This document shows, piece after piece, positions 1 through 9,373 of a DNA stretch of 48,447 bases. The notes under the pieces were generated by a model. The model was given only the letters and a program-made list of their open reading frames with translations. It ran no database searches and was not told where the DNA came from. The DNA is from Perkinsus olseni (lineage: Eukaryota; Perkinsozoa; Perkinsida): assembly GCA_013115125.1 (NCBI GenBank), contig JABANN010000237.1, positions 1 through 48,447 of the forward strand, read 5' to 3'. The translations under genes were made by a program, and so were the position numbers. Numbering within the stretch: position 1 is the stretch's first letter; every line of letters begins with the position of its first letter.

Positions 1-67
1 GTAGCTCAGTGGTTAGAGCGATGGTCTTATGAGCCATAGGTCGTGGGTTCGACCCCCGCCGGGACTA
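1..67 (+). tRNA. tRNA-Ile(UAU)-like, copy 1, cut by window edge
   Basis: The first six bases lie outside the window. What remains has the D stem GCTC/GAGC, anticodon stem ATGGT/GCCAT, loop CTTATGA (anticodon TAT) and TψC arm GTGGG/CCCGC with loop TTCGACC. The A box (TAGCTCAGTGG) and B box (GGTTCGACCCC) are intact. G follows the anticodon where isoleucine tRNAs normally have A, so the decoding identity is tentative. Confidence 0.75.
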
Positions 68-175
68 TGGTATCAGCTAGGGTTTACATTCGAGGTGAAC
101 CAGAGTTGCCAACTCAAATGCTTGCTTGCCTGCATGCGCACTTTCGTAAAATTTTCATACCAGCGGAGCCTCGTC

Positions 176-248
176 GGTCCTGTAGCTCAGTGGTTAGAGC
201 GATGGTCTTATGAGCCATAGGTCGCGGGTTCGACCCCCGCCGAGACTA
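176..248 (+). tRNA. tRNA-Ile(UAU)-like, copy 2
   Basis: A 73-nt cloverleaf with acceptor GGTCCTG pairing CGAGACT. There is one mismatch and a first G-U pair, so this acceptor is weaker than in copies 3 and 5. The anticodon loop is CTTATGA, there is no intron, and A and B boxes are intact. A TTTT run follows at 333-336. Confidence 0.72.
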
Positions 249-358
249 CGGTATTGGGTGGGCTCTATATTCGCTGTCAACCAGGGTTGCCAACTCAAAT
301 GCTTGCTCGCCTGCATGCACATCTTCCCGAAGTTTTCGTCCCACCCGCGCCATTCGTC

Positions 359-431
359 GGTCCTGTAGCTCAGTGGTTAGAGCGATGGTCTTATGAGCCA
401 TAGGTCGTGGGTTCGACCCCCGCCGGGACTA
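359..431 (+). tRNA. tRNA-Ile(UAU)-like, copy 3
   Basis: A 73-nt cloverleaf with acceptor GGTCCTG/CGGGACT (one G-U pair at each of positions 1 and 6), D, anticodon and T arms all paired, anticodon TAT and discriminator A. Sequence is identical to copy 1 where both are present. No CCA is encoded, as expected for a eukaryotic nuclear gene. Confidence 0.78.
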
Positions 432-539
432 TGGTATTGGCAAGACTCTACATTCGCTGTCAACCAGAGTTGCCAACTCAAATGCTTGCTTGCCTGCATG
501 CGCACTTTCCTAAAATTTTCATACCAGCGGAGCCTCGTC

Positions 540-611
540 GGTCCTGTAGCTCAGTGGTTAGAGCGATGGTCTTATGAGCCATAGGTCGTGGGTTGACCCC
601 CGCCGGGACTA
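540..611 (+). pseudogene. tRNA-Ile(UAU)-like, copy 4, TψC loop lesion
   Basis: The copy matches its neighbours except that one C is missing from the TTCGA core of the T loop, giving 'gggttgacccc'. This damages both the B box and the T loop, so the unit is probably silent or yields an unstable RNA. Length is 72 nt. Confidence 0.75.
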
Positions 612-721
612 CGGTATTGGGTGGACTCTACATTCGCTGTCAACCAGAGTTGCCAACTCAAATGCTTGCTCGCCTGCATGCACGCCTTCCCGAAGTTTTC
701 GTCCCACCCGCGCCATTCGTC

Positions 722-794
722 GGTCCTGTAGCTCAGTGGTTAGAGCGATGGTCTTATGAGCCATAGGTCGTGGGTTCGACCCCCGCCGGGACTA
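722..794 (+). tRNA. tRNA-Ile(UAU)-like, copy 5
   Basis: A 73-nt cloverleaf identical to copy 3: acceptor GGTCCTG/CGGGACT, anticodon loop CTTATGA, T loop TTCGACC, discriminator A. It is followed by the first spacer type with its TTTT run near 872. Confidence 0.78.
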
Positions 795-902
795 TGGTAT
801 CAGCTAGGGTCTACATTCGAGGTCAACCAGTGTTGCCAACTCAAATGCTTGCTTGCCTGCATGCGCACTTTCCTAAAATTTTCATACCAGCGGAGCCTCG
901 TC

Positions 903-963
903 GGTCATGTAGCTCAGTGGTTAGAGCGATGATCTTATGAGCCGTAGGTCGTGGGTTCGACCC
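903..963 (+). pseudogene. tRNA-Ile(UAU)-like, copy 6, truncated
   Basis: The D arm, anticodon loop CTTATGA and the start of the T arm are recognisable. The 5' acceptor reads GGTCATG, the anticodon stem has changed, and the sequence leaves the repeat after 'cgaccc', so the 3' half of the acceptor is absent. This marks the right boundary of the array. Confidence 0.75.
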
Positions 964-1149
964 TGTACAGTAATGAACGTTATACTCCGAACCCATCAGT
1001 TTGCTCGTTGGCTCCTCTCAACCCAACAAACTCGCGATGATCAATAGAAAACATATCTTAACGTTACTAATCGAATGACCATATCGTTCACCACTCTTCT
1101 TCGGCAGCCAAGTCCAACCCCACGACGTCTGCGGCATCCTTACATCCCG

Positions 1150-1857
1150 CTAAGGTTCGTACCTGAACCAATCGCATCCCGCATGTTCCCAGCCTGACGC
1201 AGAGACCCCAGCAAAACGCCGGTACGGATCCTGCACTCCCACGGTTCGTAGTACCTGTATCAGCGTAAGGTCATGATCCAATTCGACCCCGTCTTTGTCC
1301 TTGCAAACATTCAAATTAGACTTGGAGCCGTACTTCACTAGTATCTCTCCGACAGTGGTATGTCCCTCTAGTCTGACAACCCTCGATTTCTCTCCAAACT
1401 TCAATTTAGCAGGATACACATCAAGTACGTCCTGCACTAGCGGAGGTGTACTAGTAGTAGGCTCTGGCGTGACGACAACCCCGGGTTTAGAGGTATGCAC
1501 GCTCGAGATAGTTTCCAGCGGCATTTCATCTGACGGGGGTAGATTGCACCTCTCCATGATTTGTATCAACGGATGCTTCGGCGTTGGAATCTCCGACGGA
1601 TCAATTCTGCTTCGAATTGTACCACGATTGTCACCCACATGCTCGAACTTGCACATGTCCCCATACCGGCACTTTCCTGTATCTCTCCACAGATGACACG
1701 TATTATCGCGACCCGGGGGACCCACGCCTGCACTCGCTTGAGGATTGGGCAGCAGCCTAGCCTCTGACTGTCCCCCAGACCGACTCCTCGTCCGCGACGG
1801 ATGGCGGCCACGGCGAGGCTCACTGTACGCGGAGGCATTATCTTCCGGATCAGACAT
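1150..1857 (-). CDS. CCCH zinc-finger protein with possible ubiquitin-like tail
   Basis: The open frame can be read from 2094, but the likely start is the ATG at 1857 (MSDPEDNAS...), followed by an Arg/Ser-rich segment. Around residues 55-75 is a CX8CX5CX3H zinc finger (CHLWRDTGKCRYGDMCKFEH), a class that usually binds RNA. Residues ~145-200 (KLKFGEKSRVVRLEG..., VGEILVKYG, LTLIQVL) alternate like a beta-grasp or ubiquitin-like fold; that is inference only. A possible 5' splice site (TTCAG|GTACGA) just before the stop at 1150-1152 means one more exon may follow toward 1080. The downstream neighbour is the tRNA array. Family membership beyond the CCCH finger is not recognised. Confidence 0.6.
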   Translation of the reverse strand: MSDPEDNASAYSEPRRGRHPSRTRSRSGGQSEARLLPNPQASAGVGPPGRDNTCHLWRDTGKCRYGDMCKFEHVGDNRGTIRSRIDPSEIPTPKHPLIQIMERCNLPPSDEMPLETISSVHTSKPGVVVTPEPTTSTPPLVQDVLDVYPAKLKFGEKSRVVRLEGHTTVGEILVKYGSKSNLNVCKDKDGVELDHDLTLIQVLRTVGVQDPYRRFAGVSASGWEHAGCDWFRYEP

Positions 1858-3311
1858 GCCAAAACACGTCCGGGCGTGACAGCAAACTATCAACCCACAA
1901 TCGTTCACCAACTTGACTGACTTGACTCCGTGACTGATTTCAGATTGAAAGCAGTTCCTCGAGTTGTAACATAGAGCGATAATACGACCATGCGCCACCC
2001 CCCAGCTTGAGTACTCAACAGGGACGCCAAGGAAGACCATTGAAACTAGTCCTACGAAGTTCTTCGGTGTGTCAGATCTCCAATATCGCCTCACATATCC
2101 AACTTCTGCTCCATCTGCTCATGAACAGATTTTCTGACACGCGGGAACGGGGAGTTCTGCGGGACTGAGAACAAAAGCATACAGGAATGCTCCAATAATC
2201 TCATTTGCTGCGCTTTCGAGCAGTGCCGTTCGTGAGTCCCCCAAGCGAAGGCTACAATTTCATACGCGTGAAATGAAAAATACAACCGTTGCCGGAGAAC
2301 GAGATGCAGCCATACCCACGTATAAGCAAGCGGAGACGCGCAAGTTCCCTCAAAGGCTCAGTGTTCAACCACAGCAGACGCTGCCGATGAACCTCCGAAT
2401 AGAAATAACCACTAATTTCGCATTGAAGCGCAGTCCCGTCAACCCCGTAGTACGGTTCATGTAATCAGCGGCCTCAATGGTATCATCCATACCCATGACG
2501 GTTTCGAGACCCAGCAGACTCGACCTAGAAGAAATTCCGCTGTTTATCTCAACGCTCAGAAGCGGATAAGCCCAACGTGAGCAACATAGAACATGTTTGT
2601 ATTACGGTCCGGCACCGGGCAGCCGGTGGAAAGTGCTGAGGAGGTTACGCTCCATAATCATCCTACTGGGCATGTTCATGCCGAACATGACCGAGGCTGA
2701 CTCCAGAGTGCGAGCCTGACATGAGATAGTTGAATTTCACACTGATTATGCGTGGCGCTATTGAGTACCTCCGAGTTGATAAGACTTTTCTTCTGCATCG
2801 CCTCCACGGGATGCCTCATTCCAACGCTCTCCTGAGCTGGACGCTCCCCATGCATCAACTGGTTGGGGAAGCAGTCATTCGATAGAGGAGGAAGGGAGTT
2901 GGACATGTCCATATTCTTAAACACAAAACTCTGCACTTTTCATCACACGTGCAGTCGGAGCTCGATCCACAGAAGGCGCGGGAGACCAGAAATAGTGGTA
3001 GTACAGTTCACGGGAAAGAAGCGGGCCGGGGCTCAGCTTGAAGATTCTCTACACCTTCGCCATTGCCCTCGCGCGGAGGCTCGATGTCGATTCTACATCA
3101 GGGCGAGCGCGATTGAGTGAGTAAGTAGCGCTCGCCATGGTGATCGATACCCAACACGCCCATCATCGAATAACGCGCTTCCGAAACTCAACTCAGAGAT
3201 GTGCAGTTCGGCAGTCCTTCCCGGAAATGTGACATCACAGAACAGTCGCGAGAATATTAATGAAACAGTTAACGTTACGCGGATAATCCGTACTCAGCAT
3301 TATCGAGGAAA
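1858..3311. other. Stretch without a clear gene; possible 5' exons
   Basis: No family is recognised here. A minus-strand open stretch at about 2760-2936 has low-complexity but protein-like composition (SNSLPPLSNDCFPNQ, MHGERPAQESVGMRH) and ends at a plausible donor GAG|GTACTC. It could be an upstream exon of the CCCH gene. Plus-strand frames in the same place look like shadows. Nothing supports an RNA gene or repeat. Confidence 0.3.
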
Positions 3312-4960
3312 TCAACCTGCTTTCCGACCGCCTCCTCGCCTTGGCCGTTTCGTGGTCATCTCAGCTTCAGGCTCGTCATAGGTCTCTTCCTCCTCTGGGA
3401 TAGCTGCGAGTCTGCCTCTTCTCGGTTTCGCCTTCGATTTCGCGGCAGCAGCGAATGCCGGACGTTTTCTGAAGACCGACCTCAAGCTGGCTCACATGTC
3501 CAGCCCAAAAAGCGGGTCTCTGCGTCTTACCGAGTCTTCGTAGGAGTAGCTTCCGACGTAGCGCTGTGTGATGCGGAAGATCGACTTTTCCTACCACGAC
3601 GGCCAGTGTGAACCCGACGTTCTGAAGATACCCCGGTCTTTTACCTTTGTTTCTCCGGGGAGGGGATCGACGAGGACGCAGCGGAGCTATCTGTTCGGGA
3701 CTTCGCCTGAAGGCGCCTGAAAACAGCTAGAGCTGGAGGCTAAGGGCAACGTCAATAGTTCTACGCTGAGTGCCTGACCCGCGTAGGGCCTTCTGGGGGC
3801 TTCTTCGAATCACCGTGAGCGGAGGAGGATGCCTACAATGAGTGAAGTTTCAAGCTGCAAGCAAGGAGGCAATACCCCTACCATGCTCTCATTATCTTCA
3901 TTCTCTACTGGACGGAATATAGGTGGATCAATCGATGGTGGAACGTGTAAGTCACGAGACTTCATTGACCTGCCCTGAGGGCTCCCTCCCAGAGCCCTTT
4001 CTTGGGTGGCCCGGGCGTGATCTTCGCCTAGAGCCTCTAGGAGTGCAGTGGCAGCCTCAACGTGATCGCCTAAAGTGAGAGGAATACGCCGACGCAGTAC
4101 ACTCTGTGACTCACCAGCAGACTTTCCCGCCTCCAATGCATGCGCTACAGCCCGTTCACCACTCACTGAGCATCGAGGAGGATAATCTCATGGCAGCATG
4201 AAGAGTGGATGAGAATACCTTGCGAGTGGATCCTGTACTTTGCTGCAATAGCGCTCGCTCTCGTCGTCCGTCGCGTGGTTGGTGAACGCGAGATCTGCGT
4301 CAGCCGTCCTTCACTACGCTGAAGATGGATGGAGTAACAACAAAGCGACTTGGACAGCACTCAGCCCACCTTCTGAGCGGGCCTAGGAGCCGGGGTGACA
4401 GGTAGAGATTGCATACTCGATACCGGTGTCGAAGACAAATCCTCCACTGCTGAGCCTGAAACACCGGTATCAGATGGAGGCGTCCACCCATGCTACTCGA
4501 CCGGGAGCGGTGCGAAGGGATGCTGTTCCACTGAGAATTTCCGGACAGAGGACTGCTTCTCCCTCTCATAATCGCTGCTCCGAGCACATACTTAGATTGC
4601 ACGATCCAGCAATACGATTCAAGTCTCTCCAGCTGCTCCCGGACGAAATCGTCGACCACGTCCACGCGGCGTCAGCTACGAGAGCCTACCTTCATCGGCC
4701 GCCGCACTGGGAGACCCTGTTGGGCTCGCTGGGGAACTAACATCACCGCTCGACACCGTCTCGGGTGTCGACTCTCTCGCCGATGGCTCTACCGCCAAGC
4801 TGACGGATTCAACGACCTCATCAGCTGGACAGCTCTCCCTCGGACTTGGCGTTCGGCGCCCCGGGCTAGTCTTAGTCGGGGAGCTTTTCTTCTGAGCACC
4901 ACCGCATACTCGCACCACTCTCGCGGACCTCGACTTACCACGCCCATAGCGCCTTTCTCT
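3312..4960 (-). CDS. Basic, disordered chromatin-like protein, multi-exon
   Basis: Several minus-strand exons read as one disordered, Ser/Pro- then Lys/Arg-rich protein. The 5' part (4676-4960) carries RERRYGRGKSRSARVV and SSPTKTSPGRRTPSP. A middle exon near 4600-4660 reads VDVVDDFVREQLERLESYCW, and another near 3890-4160 reads TLGDHVEAATALLEALGED. The last join is well supported: TSEATPTKTR, donor CG|GTAAGAC, acceptor CTTCAG|A, then KRPAFAAAAKSKAKPRRGR, an acidic patch IPEEEETYDEPEAE and a final KRPRRGGGRKAG, ending with TGA at 3314-3312. Composition suggests a nuclear, nucleic-acid-binding protein; no domain is recognised. The start codon is unresolved. It sits ~120 nt or less downstream of the acidic gene ending at 5081. 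Confidence 0.55.
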
Positions 4961-5080
4961 GCTGAGGTGGGTGCGGTATCAGAAGGCGTGTGAAAGTGGT
5001 ATGGACGGGCTGAGAGGGAGTGACTAATCCATCACCTTAGTAACAGATTAAACGCGCTCGAGCAGTGATCAGACGGGCTC

Positions 5081-6767
5081 CTAGTAAATTGATCCCCCAG
5101 GATGATTTAGCATCTTACTGAAAGAAGCGACTTCATCATGTATCCTATGCATTGCCGCGATCGCTGCTCGCCGGAGCGGCCGCCCGGATGCTGGCTCTGT
5201 AATCGGCTCAATTTCTTCTACGTCCTCTTCGACGCCTTCAGGAGTGGCGATCCCTTCATCATCATCGTGGACATCTGCAAGGACGACTGTGAATAGACAC
5301 CCTATAAGAACAGCCCGAGCTCATACCTGTAAGCTCCTCAGCCGTCTCCCTCTCCTGATGCTCATCAACATTGGATCCCTCACTCTCCTCTTCAGCAGTC
5401 GGTGCAGTTAGCGGATGCTCGACATCACCCATATCGCTCTCATGCGTTCCGTCATGCCAATCAGATTCCGATTGAGAGTGCTCATCTAGATGCTGCGCCT
5501 CTTCCCGTGTGGAGCCCAGTTCGTGGTCGGAGTCAACCGGTCCACTGCCGAGAGGACTCTCAACCTCCTCAACTTCATCATCAGGCGAGAACTCCGCCGA
5601 TTCAGATACGGCCTCGCTGACCTCAGAGTCCTCAGCACCTTCGTAACCGAGGAGAGAGTCGGCCGTAGGCGTCTTGGCCTCCTCTTCGTCCTCTCCTTCA
5701 CTCGCTACGCCTTCGACTTCCGGCTGCTGTTCAATATCGCTCTCATGCGAAGAAGTTTCTTCCATCTCAACATCCTGCATTTCCTGTTCATCCTGAGCGT
5801 CCTCAACTCCGCCGAAATGCTCGGGTTCCTCTTCGGTGACCGGCGCCTCAACCTCTCGTATCGACACTTCCTCGTCAGTCGATCTCGTTGAAGATTCTTC
5901 GAAGACATCCCCCAGCGCATCGACCGCTTCTCCAATCCCCGCACTCTCCTCACTGTGCTCCCCCTCCTCTGATTCAGAGCTCCCTACCGGTGTGCTCGCT
6001 TCTGAGGCCTCAGACCCGAGAGAGACGACTGAAGGTGAGGACTCAGACGACCGCGATGACGCTGCCGATTCTGGTGCGTGAACCTAGTGGCAGCAGTGAC
6101 GTATCCTGGGCGAGAAGGACCAGCATCGGATCTCACCTCAGCATCGCTCCCCTCCTCTTCGTCCTCCTCCCCCGCCTCGATTTGCTCCGGCGGGGGTCGA
6201 GTCTCCGCATCCGCAGGGAGCACTCCTAGGAACGAAGGTCTGGTGACCTGGCTCCGGGGAGACTCGAAGCCAGCATCATCTCCATCGCTTTTTACTGATG
6301 CAGTAGTGCTCCGCGGTGCTCCAACCGAGAGTGCCTGCAGGAGTGCCCGTGGGCCCACCGGTAACGGCCAGAGTCGAGAACCTTACCTGCGCCGCCTCGT
6401 CGGACTGCTCAGGCTCCTCCAGTGCGGAGACCTCGGAGCATAGACTACTCGTCCTACGCCGTTTCCTCATGGGTGCCTCATCCACCTCGTCAATCACTTC
6501 TTCCACTCCGGAGCCCGCGGACGCAGGGCTGAGTTCTTCCGAGGGCCGCCCTCTCTTCAGAGTTGATCGACACGGCCCGTCCTTCATGACCGATAGGATG
6601 TAATACGGCCGTATCGATAGCGGAATGTGGTCGAAGTCGCCGCTGTTGTACAAGCGCAGATACTCCGGGTCCCGGCGAGGGGCTCCATGGAGACCATTAA
6701 CATACGTGAAGCCCGGACCGAAGGGCTTGGATCGGTCTAATCTACAACTAGTGCGGGACGATGTCAT
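5081..6767 (-). CDS. Acidic protein with conserved-looking N-terminus, four exons
   Basis: The complete model is complement(5081..5286, 5327..6083, 6137..6334, 6387..6767), 513 residues from ATG at 6767 to TAG at 5083. Introns are 40, 53 and 52 nt, all GT-AG, and every junction keeps frame (donors CAG|GTAAGG, GAG|GTGAGA, ACAG|GTATGA). Residues ~10-65 (KPFGPGFTYVNGLHG, RPYYILSVMKDGP) look folded. A basic patch MRKRRRTSS near residue 100 may be a nuclear localisation signal. Residues ~130-460 are very rich in Glu, Asp and Ser. The C-terminus RRAAIAAMHRIHDEVASFSK is helical. A nuclear acidic scaffold or histone-binding protein is possible, and its neighbour is a strongly basic protein. Function not recognised. 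Confidence 0.8.
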
Positions 6768-6932
6768 GGTTCCATATCATGAACGAAAACCTGATGGAAT
6801 ACACACTAACGGGAAGTCCAGAAACACAAGATACTCAACCGAACAATCATCAATGCCAAGCAGTCGTTACAAGTGTACAAGGGTCCAAAGAAGAGCGGTT
6901 TTGATACAGGAGGCAACGAGTGCCCATAGGTG

Positions 6933-8884
6933 TCATCGACGAGGATTCGATCTCAGACGTGTGGCGGGCGGAGTCTCTTCTGCGCTCGTCTCTGACGTTT
7001 CCGCCGTCATAGTTGTTGCAACGAGATGGGATGCGCAGGATAGAAGCTCGGCCTCGCGCAACCTCTTCCGGGTCTCTTTGTCGCGACCTTCTGCCTGCTC
7101 CACTGGCCGCCCCTCCAATGCCGCCTCTAGAATGCCTCTCGGGTCCGATGCAAAGGCCTTCATGAAATCTAGCCGGTCAGCCGCTACAACGAGCTGAGCC
7201 AGGCGACAGAGTGCAACCAACAGGAATTCACACGAGCTCTCTTGTGCCTACGTTGTTACAACTGCTCTTGAGTGCAGACAAGGCATCGGTCTTGAGGTCC
7301 GGGAACGGAGTCAGCCTTCGCGATGTCGGCTCACTACCTACACCCACATGGTCACTGAGGGAAACCTGCGAACGGCTTCGGTTTTATCACAAGTTATATT
7401 CTGCAGCGGTGTGTCACAATAAGCAAGATCCACAGGTATCGTGTAGACCATCTCAGAAGCCGTTGGGTCGAACTGGTCGAAACTGGGCAGAGTACAGGTC
7501 TCGTCCACGAGTGAGCCGCGCAGGCAGCAGCTCACTTTAGTCTATGCTTGATAACCACAGGGCCCGGAGACTTGCACATCCGCGACGCCGCGTCATAGAG
7601 CTCTTCCACAGTCCGCACTGGCGCTGGTCCAGTCGTCATCAGGTCCTCGGGAAAAAGATGCTGAATGAAGGTAGCCCATTGAAGGAGAACATCACCAGTC
7701 GTCACCAGGCCCCATTGGAACATGCCTCACCGCTGTAAGAAGTCCATCCGGCTTGAATTTGACGTCTCCAGCATCACTCTCGATGACGAGGTTCTCTCGT
7801 CGAATGTAGCCCCATAGCGATCGGATCTGAGCCGAACGACTCGTGTGCGCGTGCAGGGTTAGCAACCCGCTGCTGCTGCCTACCAGCGTCGGCATCGTTA
7901 TCCGACGCCTACCAGTGACGACCTTCTCTATCTCCGGCGGTACTTCCACCATTGATCCCCGGGAGTCCCGCATGAAGAAAACCAACTTGAGAACGAGCTC
8001 CTGAAGACAGTGCTGACTGCGTGTTCATCATACCGAGTACACCAAGTCGCGACTCTTACTCTCGTGCCTTCCTGGCTCAACTGAACTCCATCGTATCGGG
8101 CCCCGGGCATTCTTTCCCACACAGTAGGGCTCTTGTGTTTAGAAGTGTCATCAGATAATCCCAGAATGAGGAGTCTCTCGACCACGTCCGAGAACTTGAC
8201 AGCATTGACGGTCCCCACGCTGTATCCCTCATCCGATACTACGTCTCCCTAAAACAGCATATCGATCGTCTGTAGAGCAGCTGACACTGAATGTGCCACG
8301 AAGATACCATGACAGCGAGTGATTGGCCACGATGCTCGCAGACCGATCGAAGCCATACCTTTATGAAAAGCGTCCATCGCCCGCATGACAACTCCTTCGA
8401 CCAATCAACGTGGTGTTGAGGGACAGCCTCGGACCATGCCCATCGCTCAGCTGCATCCTCTGGGTACAGCTTCCCATCAGTGGTATTCCAAATGTGCAGT
8501 CGGAGTATCGGGTTCCGTGGGGCCTGAGCTGAGAGAGTAACCCAATCGGAGCCATCCTTAAACGGACCCAGTTACCTGGCCCCTCACTCCAGTCCATGCC
8601 ACACTGCGACCAGTTCCCATCTCTACGGTGTTCCGGTAGAGTGCTTGCCTGTCACCCACCGCTGTGGCAAGCTCGGCATCAGCATTCACCACTGCTCGAT
8701 ACGCCTCCAAGAAACCATTCGTAGAGGAAGTTGATGGCAGTGTCTCCGCCTGAGAACCAAACGGCTTCTGCAGGTACTTAATGGTTCTCTACGAGTAGAC
8801 GCTCCTCAGCGAGAATGGAGAGCCCGACGTTACGGCTTGCAGCACTGCGTTATCCACCGCACCCACAGCATCGACGGCTGACAT
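6933..8884 (-). CDS. Unrecognised multi-exon protein
   Basis: Minus-strand exons run from an ATG at 8884 (MSAVDAVGAVDNAVLQAV) to a stop at 6933. Readable exons include FLEAYRAVVNADAELATAV, DGSDWVTLSAQAPRNPILRL, GTVNAVKFSDVVERLLILG, LLQWATFIQHLFPEDLMTTG, FDQFDPTASEMVYTIPVDLA and a helical charged C-terminus (VEQAEGRDKETRKRLREAEL). One intron is firm: CTAAA|GTGAGC to GCCCAG|TTTCGAC, 53 nt, near 7500-7550. Another join near 8570 seems to need only 19 nt (GTAACT...TTTAAG) to connect WTGVRGQ with DGSDWV; a 70-nt alternative also keeps frame. The exon order 8360-8240 is ambiguous. No domain, signal peptide or membrane segment was recognised. Confidence 0.5.
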
Positions 8885-9373
8885 CGACTAACCGGAGGGA
8901 AGCCACTAAGACGACAACTTGCGCAAGACTGAGCAAACCGCATAGCGACCCCCGATAGAACGACGAGCCGGCAATCAAGGAAACACTGTAACGAATCACG
9001 AACGACGAGAGTCGATGAGAGTCGCCGAGACTAGGCGGGAAAACAGTAACCTCGGCGAGCTCATGTGCATCATCGGCTCGGTTACGAAACGCCGGTGAAG
9101 GAATGGCAATTGTTCACTGATAGATACATGGTACATTCATGTGGAGAGACAGATTGAATCGTACGCTCGGACTATTCCCTGGACTCCAACTCTGCGGTGC
9201 TTGGGTTCACCAACTCGCTTACGATGACCGCTGTTCCATGAGGACCAACGGCCAGCCACCGAGCCGCACCACGAGGAAAGTTCTTAGTCACATCAAGGGG
9301 AGGTATAACCACATCCCTGTGACGTCTGGTTGTGGAAACCTAATACAACCATCATGACTTCCAGGCCATGATT
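8885..9373. other. Intergenic, nothing recognised
   Basis: A 489-nt gap between two minus-strand genes, longer than most gaps on this side of the window. It presumably holds the promoter or 5' UTR of the unrecognised gene starting at 8884 and the 3' UTR of the RCC1-like gene. A 72-residue plus-strand frame at 9139-9357 has no protein-like features. Confidence 0.5.

Larger units (their letters stand above)
1..965 (+). repeat. Tandem array of a ~182 bp tRNA-bearing unit
   Basis: Six successive units start at about 176, 359, 540, 722 and 903, with one already under way at the left edge, giving a spacing of 181-183 bp. Each unit is a 73-nt tRNA-like gene plus a ~109 nt spacer. Two spacer types alternate: one ends with 'ttttcataccagcgg', the other with 'ttttcgtcccacccgc', so the higher-order period is about 364 bp. 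Both types carry a TTTT run about 85 nt after the tRNA 3' end. The array ends abruptly at ~965 inside a decayed sixth copy. It continues beyond the left edge of the window. Confidence 0.93.

Noticed and set aside
29-759. Repeated ~63-residue frames starting MSHRSWV
   Set aside because: They are readings through the tRNA-bearing repeat units; they recur because the units recur and have no coding character.
1-965. CRISPR-like array
   Set aside because: The repeated part is a tRNA with Pol III boxes, spacers are ~109 nt and of only two recurring types, and the surroundings are eukaryotic.
1295-1696. Plus-strand 133-residue frame
   Set aside because: It is antisense to the CCCH zinc-finger frame, whose motif is clear.
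5490-6603. Plus-strand Ser/Arg-rich frames
   Set aside because: They are shadows of the Glu/Ser-rich exons of the minus-strand gene at 5081-6767, whose splice joins all keep phase.
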